Origin: Charina bottae | Taxonomy: Eukaryota; Chordata; Lepidosauria; Squamata; Charinaidae | Length of the DNA stretch: 64,000 nucleotides | Direction: 5' to 3' | Assembly: GCA_023362775.1 (NCBI GenBank) | Contig: JALMGJ010000025.1 | Span: 6,338,001 to 6,402,000, forward strand | Part shown: positions 56,801 through 64,000 of the stretch, piece by piece | Position numbering within the stretch: the stretch's first letter is position 1 | How the letters are laid out: each line of letters begins with the position of its first letter | Position numbers and translations under genes: made by a program | Notes under the pieces: model-generated | The model's database searches: none | Told to the model about the DNA's origin: nothing | Seen by the model: only the letters and a program-made list of their open reading frames with translations

Positions 56801-56995
56801 AATTTGCACCAGAATCATGCAAATGGAAGAACGTGTAGCCCATTCAGAAATATTATATCTTTCCTCACAATAAACAGATTCACAGAATGGTATAGAGCCA
56901 GCCTCCACGAAAACAGTCCCTTCCAGATGGATTGGAGATATGTTTGACATATCTCCACCATCCCCAGCTTATTGTCCTCTTGGAGTGATGGGAAT
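56801..56995. other. Unassigned sequence
   Basis: About 195 bases, nothing recognised. Confidence 0.3.
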
Positions 56996-57134
56996 TTATT
57001 TATTTATTTTATTTATTTGTCTTATTTATACCCCGCCTATCCCCTCCCTACTGGAGGACTCTAGGCGGCTTACAGCATTATATATATCCAATCCAATTAT
57101 ACAATTATACAACATAATTTTTACAATTTATTCC
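56996..57134 (-). mobile_element. L2-type LINE/SINE tail
   Basis: Reverse copy of a tail: ttatttatttattttattt, taccccgcctatcccctcc and gactctaggcggcttacagc, then AT-rich sequence up to ttacaatttattcc. It may be the tail of the composite running to 57523. Confidence 0.65.
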
Positions 57135-57355
57135 CGTGCGACAGGGAGAGAGGAAGGGAACCGGCTCTTCCGCTGCAGGCATTGGACTGCAAGTCCCAGA
57201 ATGCCTCGCTCCGCGCCGGCTGCTGACGTCCAGGAAGCTGGTGTCTCCGGATCCGTCGTCCTCCATCGTCCTCCGCCGACATCGCCGCTCTTCCAGGTCT
57301 TTCTTTGGAATCGAGGACGACCCTCCGCTGGACGCCCGCAAATTGCCCCACGTGA
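57135..57355. promoter_or_regulatory. CpG-rich island with ZNF143-like site
   Basis: About 220 bases with more than 20 CpG dinucleotides in a window that is otherwise AT-rich. At 57185-57206 the text actgcaagtcccagaatgc closely matches the ZNF143 (SBF) promoter motif. A minus-strand frame (57105-57341) starting MEDDGSGDTSFLDVSS overlaps it. At 57350 the plus strand has cacgtgagtgg, a donor-like gtgagt. It could be a captured promoter or first exon, or the body of a composite SINE, since a tRNA head adjoins it on one side and an L2-type tail on the other. Function unknown. Confidence 0.35.
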
Positions 57356-57523
57356 GTGGTACCCATTAATCTACTTGCTATATTAGCTTTCGAATCGCTG
57401 GGTTGGCAGAGAGCTAGGGCAAGTGACGAGAGCTCACCTCGTCACGCGGTTTCGAACTGCCAACCTTATGGTCGGCAGTCTAACGGCTCAGTGGTTTAAC
57501 CCGCTGAGCCACCGCGCCCCTTT
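57356..57523 (-). mobile_element. Sauria-like tRNA-SINE head
   Basis: Read on the minus strand from 57523: ggggcgcggtggctcagcgg (A-box region), then gttggcagttcgaaaccgcg (B box gttcgaaacc) and ctgccaacccagcgattcga, ending with the agtagatta and gggtacc block. It matches the head of a widespread squamate SINE. The usual BovB-type 3' part is absent; the CpG-rich block follows instead. Confidence 0.75.
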
Positions 57524-58935
57524 TGTATTTGAATTGTAGTCCACACATCAGGATCAATTAAGCCACAAAGAATGTGAAGTCAATGCCTGGGGCAACTCCA
57601 GATGAACTCTCCATACAAAACAATCACAGTAACAAAGATTCCTTCACCCCCGCCTGGCTTGTGGAAAATATGGTATGTATGGGGGATAAACATCAGTGTA
57701 AAAATATCCACAGCAATAAAACTTCAAATGTACAGAGCAACTTCCTCCAACTTGGCACTAATTAAAAAACAACAACAAGAACAACAACCCCAAAGCCAAA
57801 TGTATGTGATGGTTTCCAAGGAATGGATAGCGGTGAAAAGAAGGATTATATGGTTCTTCCAATGTACTGTAGAGCCTATGTAGATTAGGGCTACAATTCC
57901 TTAGGTAGAGAATAAGACAAAGTAGAAGTGGAGATGCAAAACTACTTTATTGAGCCTGTTATTAAGACCTTCCTCGAGAAGTTAAAAAATGGCAACCCCC
58001 CCTCCAAAATATAGTTCCAGATAAACTTTGAATCACTCGGTCAAATATTAAGGACTGTTCTGCATTGTCTGCTTTCAGCTGGTTTCCTAACATCACAGTT
58101 TTGGGAGGCAGCTCCATTGAACACAGTGTTGCCTCTCTTTACTTCTGCAAAAGCTCTAGATCAGCTTTCCATAACTGGGGGCCCCTGTTGGACTTTATTC
58201 CCAGAATCTCCAGCCAGCTTGGCCAAAGGCTGAGAATTGTAAAATTTAAAACTCAACTTATCTAAAGGGAACCAGGTCGAGAAAGGCTGCTCTGTACATT
58301 GTTTCTATTGTCGCTGCACAAAAGTTTATATTTTCTCTTAAGGTTGCATCTATGTTGCAGGTATTCTATATAGAACAGGCACATATTTGCTGACAGTTCT
58401 AGTGCTAATGGATATACAATAAAATAATTGTTTTATTTATTTTTACAATTTGTATGGTGTCCTTCAAATTTTCTCAGAGTGGTTTACAACAGATTAGAGA
58501 GCAGATATACATTACCTTATACAAATACAGATATACAAAACCTTATGCATAGAGATAGGTAATTCCTCCTTCCCGCATAGGAGGTAACCTTGAAGAAGTA
58601 GCGTGAAAGCAGTTATGTAAACACCAGCTCAACCCTGAGAAAGAGGAGAGGGTGAGAAGGGAACTCAAGATTACCTTGCCTTGATCCTTTGGTATAAAAG
58701 GGGAAAGAGAGAAATTCTGTTGGACTTTCAAGATTCTGTTATTATCCCCTTCAACAATAGAATAGCACTCCAGTTGTTCTTGTGGTGTCTGTTTCCTACT
58801 CGAGCTTACCTTGAAGGTTGACACACATTCCCCCCTTAGACAATGCCTTAAACTAGAGAAAAGAAAAACATGTGCAATTGATACATTGAATATTTAATCC
58901 CGAGAAATAGCATTTTACAAATGTAAATTTTATTT
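57524..58935. other. Mostly unassigned, foldback relic and TATA-bearing fragment
   Basis: About 1.4 kb. At 58160-58290 an old foldback MITE is recognisable (ggactttattcccagaatctcc, ggctgagaattgtaaaattt, ending gagaaaggctg). At 58430-58505 tttatttttacaatttgta...tggtttacaac resembles a LINE tail. At 58693-58700 there is a strong tataaaag in a stretch (58540-58850) whose plan resembles a solo LTR, without defined ends. Confidence 0.4.
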
Positions 58936-59165
58936 ATTTAATTTTTATCCTGCCTTTATTATTTTTATAAATAACTCAAGGCGGCAAACACACCTAATAC
59001 TCCTTCCTCCTCCTCTTTTCCCCACAACAACAACCCTGTGAGGTGAGTTGGGCTGAGAGAGAGTGACTGGCCCAAGGTCACCCAGCCGGCTTTCATGCCT
59101 AAGGCGGGACTAGAACTCACAGACTCCTGGTTTCTAGCCCCAGCACCTTAACCACTAGGCCAAAT
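58936..59165 (-). mobile_element. MIR-type CORE-SINE with L2-type tail, near complete
   Basis: Left to right: tcctgcctttattattttta, ctcaaggcggcaaacacacc, ccctgtgaggtgagttggg, ggcccaaggtcacccagc, gggactagaactcacag (B box) and accttaaccactaggccaaa (A box). One of the two best SINE copies in the window. Confidence 0.9.
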
Positions 59166-60997
59166 CCTATGCACACTTAATTAAGAGTAGATATATGTAG
59201 AATTGTACTGTTAATTATAAAGCATTAGGTAACTAGGAATGCTTCATTGCTTACTGCATCTAGATGTAACCAATCATTCACAGTTTATCAGTATTGTACA
59301 TATATTTTGTCATTTAAATATGGAGATTACTTTCTGCATTAGAGTTCAAGAAGTATGAAAGAGCTCCAATTCAGATTCACAGATGAATCTATATTTCAAG
59401 TGGAGGGGAGAGAGGGAGGAAAATGAATAGACAAGAGCTATGATATCCGCAGAAGAAAATGGCACAGCCCGTGGTTAAGGGGCATTAATTGTGCATTGGA
59501 GCACACACTGATGTTCCATGTCAATGCTGTAGGATCAAAACTAATCTTTGTTCCAAGACAATTGCTTAATTATTCTGCGTATACAAACTATACATGCAAA
59601 AGAAGGCTCATACTAGACACAACCATTCACTTGGAGAATATCATTTTAATTTTCATTGTAGAGGATGAGTGATACCAAGTTTAAATAAAGCTGCAAGCAT
59701 TCATACTATTTCCCCAAATGAGGGCTTGTTCTGTTACTTAATACAATGCCTGATTAATCTCTCAACAACAATAGCACAGGAAGACTGACAATGTAATTAC
59801 ATAGTTCTTAAGAGAAAACTATATGGGTATGGAGTCATTAAGCTGCACACCACACAACCTCCTTCTTCACAATTGATAAAAATCCCTTGCTTGCAGCAGA
59901 GTCCCAATTCTATGTAAGCCAACACAATACCTATGAAGAAGAGCAAACAATCACTCATACAAACCAGCACATGGTCTACAGACTTATGTTGGTATTCAGA
60001 CTGTGCATTTGTGTTTGTCTTAAAGTTAGGAGCTGGTTTGTATTTATACTTAACAGGTATGTCTTTATGCTCTGGCTGGTTTAAGGCCAAATTTAAAATA
60101 CTGTGTCAAAGTTTGCACACATGCTGATGGAGTCAAGTGACAAACTTTCCCAAGAAAATTTCGGTGCAATATGAAGACTAGTAAGAACATCATCTCAACT
60201 TTTTAATATACAATGCTATGTGAAGTGTTACTTTCCTTGCTACTGTGCAGCCTAATATATTTCAATAACTCACTGGCAACATGTTTTATCAAGAAATTTT
60301 CAATGAATATCCAGCCCAGATTTTCTGCTTGTGTAATGTTTAATGCTCCAGTAACTTTAATAGAGTTATGCATTTTCACCCAGTACTAGAACTCTGCCCC
60401 CCCTTTTTTTTGCTTCCTGATCTTTCTGATTACAGAGACTGAAATAAATCTACTCCTCGCCACTCTGGATCATGCGGGGAGCAAGGCAACTTAATAGAGC
60501 AGGCAGCATAAAGGTTACCATCTTCTACCTTTAATGTTTTCAGTAATAAACAAAAATATTTAAATTGGTCCTTCAATTTAAGGAGCAGTTATAAAAGCAG
60601 TTATAAAAAAGACTATTATGAAATGCAAAATGGTGACAGATGTTCAGGAATAATCAGATCTCATGATTTATCATTGTTTCCTGCACAAGGTTGCATCAGT
60701 GTTTAATTATAAATAGTCCCGGTGACATCCCTCAATGATAGTCATGCTCTGTATGTAGAAGAGTTTAGGTCTGGGATCAACAAACATTTTTGGGTCCCAA
60801 ATGTCACTGCACTATCAATAAATTAATCAATCAGATTGGGGAAAAAGACCTCAGGGAGATCTTAAAATAGAATAATGGTATTTTGCCTGACCTTGGAAAA
60901 GGCCACCAAAATCTTATGAGATTTTAGTGAGATCTCATGAGTATTGTTATGGTAAAGATAAAGACTCTCTCAAGTCAAACTCAGATTCTAGTGACAT
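59166..60997. other. Unassigned AT-rich stretch
   Basis: About 1.8 kb with no microsatellite and no recognised element. A C-run and T-run sit at about 60398-60412. Frames at 59797-60127 overlap on both strands and show no motif. Confidence 0.35.
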
Positions 60998-61101
60998 GTC
61001 TTCTGACTGCTAGTTGGTGTTCGTGGATGTGTTCTGCTAGTCTTCTGCTGGTCTGTCCTACATAGTGGCTGCTACAGTCCTTACATTGTATGTTGTAGAT
61101 A
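60998..61101 (-). mobile_element. Penelope-like element, inverted GIY-YIG segment
   Basis: On the minus strand it encodes [29 protein letters not shown], the GIY-YIG domain start of a PLE family different from that at 318-1036. The downstream part of the same domain continues on the plus strand from 61102. The first 32 bases (60998-61029) recur inverted at 61105-61136. Confidence 0.82.
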
Positions 61102-61136
61102 ACGCATCCACGAACACCAACTAGCAGTCAGAAGAC
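60998..61136. repeat. Perfect 32-bp inverted repeat at the PLE inversion
   Basis: 60998-61029 and 61105-61136 are exact reverse complements with a 75-base spacer. Both arms encode the same PLE residues. Confidence 0.93.
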
Positions 61137-61410
61137 ACGATGAAAACTCCTTAATCTCTCAACACATGGACAGACTTAACCATACTTTCAACTGGGAAAC
61201 TGTGAGCATCTTAAACCAAGCCAAATCCAAAAATGCTAGAGAATTCCTGAAAGCTTGGCACTCAGACAAAGCAGCCATCAACAGGCACATAGAGGTAAAC
61301 AACATTTACACACCATTCATAAGAGACAATAGAAAAGCCAGAAAACCAAAACACCTCCTTGCCAGCAATCAACTGTGGGATATGCTGGCTTATGGGGTTC
61401 CAGGCGCAGA
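61102..61410 (+). mobile_element. Penelope-like element, GIY-YIG C-terminal segment
   Basis: Plus-strand frame from the [13 protein letters not shown] block into [45 protein letters not shown] and the end of the protein. The glutamate in AREFLKAW corresponds to the catalytic position of the domain. The gene is split at 61101/61102 by an inversion with a 32-base overlap. It was then followed closely by the BovB insertion starting at about 61440. Confidence 0.82.
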
Positions 61411-61439
61411 GTAAACAAGACAGAGTGCAGCGTTTAGGG

Positions 61440-64000
61440 CTAAAAGTGTTATGTTGTTTATTCGTTCAGTCGCTTCCGACTCTTCGTGACTTCATGGACC
61501 AGCCCATGCCAGAGCTTCCTGTCGGCCGTCGCCATCCCCAGCTCCCCCATGGTTGAGTCCATCACCTCCAGAATATCATCCATCCATCTTGCCCTTGGTC
61601 GGCCCCTCTTCCTTTTGCCTTCCACTTTCCCTAGCATCAGCTTCTTCTGCAGGGTATTCTGTCTTCTCATTATGTGGCCAAAGTACTTCAGTTTTGCCTT
61701 TAATATCATTCCCTCAAGTGAGCAGTCTGGCGTTATTTCCTGGAGTATGGACTGGTTTGATCTTCTTGCAGTCCAAGGCACTCTCAGAATTTTCCTCCAA
61801 CACCACAGTTCAAAAGCATCTATCTTCCTTCGCTCAGCCTTCCTTATGGTCCAACTCTCACAGCCATAGGTTACTACAGGGAATACCATTGCTTTAACTA
61901 TGCGGACCTTTGTTGTCAGTGTGATATCTCTGCTCTTAACTTAAACACTTAACTTAACTTAAACACTTTCTCCAGCAAAGGAGATTGTTACCTTGTCGTG
62001 GTGCTGGAGCTTGAGCACCTCAATGAAACCATGAGCTAAACAGTGAAGGGACACCCAAGACGGGAAGGTCGTGGCAGAGAGGTCAGACTAAATACGATCC
62101 CTAAATACGATTTTATCAAGATTTGCCATTGCTCTCCTCCCAAGAAGTAGACGTCTTCTGATTTCCTGGCTGCAGTCAGCATCTGCAGTAATCTTTGCGC
62201 CTAGAAATACAAAGTCTGTCACTGCCTCCACTTTTTCTCCCTCTATTTGCCAGTTATCAATCAAGCTGGTTGCCATAATCTTGGTTTTTTTGAGGTTTAA
62301 CTGCAACCCAGCTTTTGCACTTTCTTCTTTCACCTTCGTCATAAGGCTCCTCAACTCCTCCTCGCTTTCAGCCATCAAAGTGGTATCATCTGCATATCTA
62401 AGATTGTTAATGTTTCTTCCAGCGATTTTAACTCCAGCCTTGGATTCCTCAAGCCCAGCACGTCGCATGATGTGTTCTGCGTACAGGTTGAATAGGTAGG
62501 GTGAGAGTATACAGCCCTGCCGTACTCCTTTCCCAATCTTAAACCAGTCCGTTGTTCCGTGCTCTCTTCTTACCGTTGCTACTTGGTCGTTATACAGATT
62601 CCTCAGGAGGCAGACAAGATGACTTGGTATCCCCATACCACCAAGAACTTGCCACAATTTGTTATGATCCACACAGTCAAAGGCTTTAGAATAGTCAATA
62701 AAACAAAAATAGATGTTTTTCTGAAACTCCCTGGCTTTCTCCATTATCCAGCGGATATTGGCAATTTGGTCTCTAGTTCCTCTGCCTTTTCTAAACCCAG
62801 CTTGTACTTCTGGCAATTCTCGCTCCATGAATTGCTGGAGTCTACCTTGCAAGATCTTGAGCATTACCTTACTGGCATGTGAAATAAGTTCCACTGTTCG
62901 ATAGTTTGAACATTCTTTAGTGCTTCCCTTTTTTGGTATAGGGATATAAGTTGATTTTTTCCAATCTGATGGCCATTTTTGTGTTTTCCAAATTTGCTGG
63001 CATATGGCATGCATCACCTTGACAGCATCATCTTGCAAGATTTTAAACAGTTCAGCTGGGATACCGTCGTCTCCTGCTGCCTTGTTATTAGTAATGCTTC
63101 TTAAGGCCCATTCAACCTCACTCTTCAGGATGTCTGGTTCTAACTCACTGACCACACCGTCAAAGCTATCTCCAATATTATTATCCTTCCTATACAGATC
63201 TTCCGTATATTCTTGCCACCTTTTCTTGATCTCTTCTGCTTCTGTTAGGTCCTTACCATCTTTGTTTTTGATCATACCCATTTTTGCCTGGAATTTACCT
63301 CCAATGTTTCTAATTTTCTGGAAGAGGTCTCTTGTCCTTCCTATTCTATTGTCTTCTTCCACTTCCGCACATTGCTTGTTTAAAAACAATTCCTTATCTC
63401 TTCTGGCTAACCTCTGGAATTTTGCATTTAATTGGGCATATCTCCCCCTATCACTGTTGCCTTTTCCTTTCCTTCTTTCTTGGGCTACTTCCAGTGTCTC
63501 AGCAGACAGCCATCTTGCCTTCTTGGTTTTCTTTTTCTTTGGGACGTTTTTTGTTGCCGCCTCCTGAACAATGTTGCGAACTTCTGTCCATAGTTCTTCC
63601 GGGACCCTATCTACTAAATCTAGTCCCTTAAATCTATTCTTCACCTCCACTGCATATTCCTTAGGAATATTAGTGAGCTCATATCTAAGTGATCTGTGGG
63701 TCTTCCCTATTCTCTTTAGTCTGATTCTAAATTTTGCAATAAGAAGTTCGTGATCTGAACTACAGTCAGCTCCAGGTCTTGTTTTTACCGATTGTATAGA
63801 TGTCCGCCACCTTTGGCTGCAAAGGATGTAGTCAATCTGATTTCGGTGTCGACCATCTGGTGAAGTCCATGTATAAAGTCGTCTTTTAGGTTGTTGGAAG
63901 AGAGTGTTTGTTATGCACAGTGAGTTGTCTTGGCAAAATTCTATCAGCCTATGTCCTGCTTCATTTTGTTCTCCCAGACCATGCTTGCCTGTAATTCCAG
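61440..64000 (-). mobile_element. BovB (RTE) LINE, best-preserved copy, runs off the window
   Basis: On the minus strand the frame is open from the window edge to 62110: endonuclease end (SPDGRHRNQIDYIL near 63850, SSDHELLI near 63755, the latter holding the catalytic SDH), linker, then RT with PIPKKGSTKECSNYR, QAGFRKGRGTRDQI, FCFIDYSKAFDCVDH, GVRQGCILSPYLFNLY and LRYADDTTLM (about 62405-62375). After a 169-base insertion (61941-62109) the frame resumes at RDITLTTK and is open to VHEVTKSRKRLNE at 61458, with the 3' UTR ending near 61440. No stop or frameshift is seen outside the insertion. Endonuclease nicks target DNA and RT copies the RNA there. This copy is probably the youngest LINE in the window. 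Confidence 0.95.
61941..62109 (+). other. Insert carrying an inverted BovB 5' leader
   Basis: The insertion that breaks the BovB frame. 61941-61968 is local filler built from ttaaacactt and ttaactt repeats copied from the adjoining edge. 61969-62098 matches the BovB 5' untranslated leader (ccttgtcgtggtgctggagc, cagtgaagggacacccaaga, gtcgtggcagagaggtcaga) in the opposite orientation to the host element. 62099-62109 repeats ctaaatacga from just before it. A retrotransposed copy would carry the 3' end, so this is better explained by repair or template switching. Confidence 0.8.

Noticed and set aside
61153..61414. Independent 82-codon gene
   Set aside because: It is the C-terminal end of the PLE GIY-YIG protein, continuous with the inverted segment at 60998-61101.

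Overview
The window looks like non-coding, repeat-rich vertebrate DNA, most probably from a squamate reptile (lizard or snake). The evidence is its repeat spectrum: several BovB (RTE-clade) LINEs, Penelope-like elements with GIY-YIG endonuclease, CR1, L2, R4-like and I/Vingi-like LINEs, MIR-type CORE-SINEs, a Sauria-like tRNA-SINE, hAT foldback elements, and long perfect microsatellites. I found no host protein-coding gene, no tRNA or rRNA gene and no CRISPR array. Nearly every longer open frame is transposon sequence or a low-complexity shadow. The window is therefore an intron or an intergenic stretch.

Layout. 1-1286: Penelope-like element (PLE) in two opposed pieces, joined to a BovB fragment. 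1637-1943: short BovB insertion with an 11-bp target duplication. 2649-3986: decayed BovB with near-perfect target duplication. 4466-5000: SINE whose core is repeated four times. 5000-13000: mostly unassigned sequence with hAT relics and microsatellites. 13020-14330: L1-like element carrying ORF1 but almost no ORF2, with an L2 tail nested in it. 15310-16130: ruined restriction-like endonuclease domain of an R4-type LINE. 16600-17460: pentanucleotide satellite, MIR-type SINE, LTR-like piece. 18430-20840: I/Vingi-type LINE. 22527-22852: hAT relic with a GC-rich minisatellite. 23570-24543: BovB ending in a pentanucleotide array. 25200-26420: CR1. 28060-28200: PLE terminal repeat with a hammerhead-like core. 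29161-34900: largely unique AT-rich DNA with one 103-bp duplication. 35000-41830: microsatellites, SINEs, a Tigger-like MITE, a solo LTR and a hAT MITE with perfect 8-bp target duplication. 41830-52730: mostly unassigned. 52734-52972: second exact hAT insertion. 53200-54440: second ORF1-only L1-like element. 54600-56530: L2 with one uninterrupted RT frame except three stops. 56593-59165: SINEs and a CpG-rich island. 60998-61410: another inverted PLE. 61440-64000: the best-preserved BovB, broken only by an insert carrying an inverted BovB 5' leader.

How the parts relate. The parts do not form a pathway. LINEs (BovB, L2, L1-like, CR1) supply reverse transcriptase. SINEs with L2-type or BovB-type tails are expected to borrow those enzymes, and hAT MITEs need a transposase from elsewhere. 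The most informative features are insertion structures that can be read directly: exact target duplications, an empty-site comparison between the two L1-like copies, and several inverted or templated junctions in BovB and PLE copies. Clade names come from recognised motifs and remembered family features, not from a database search.
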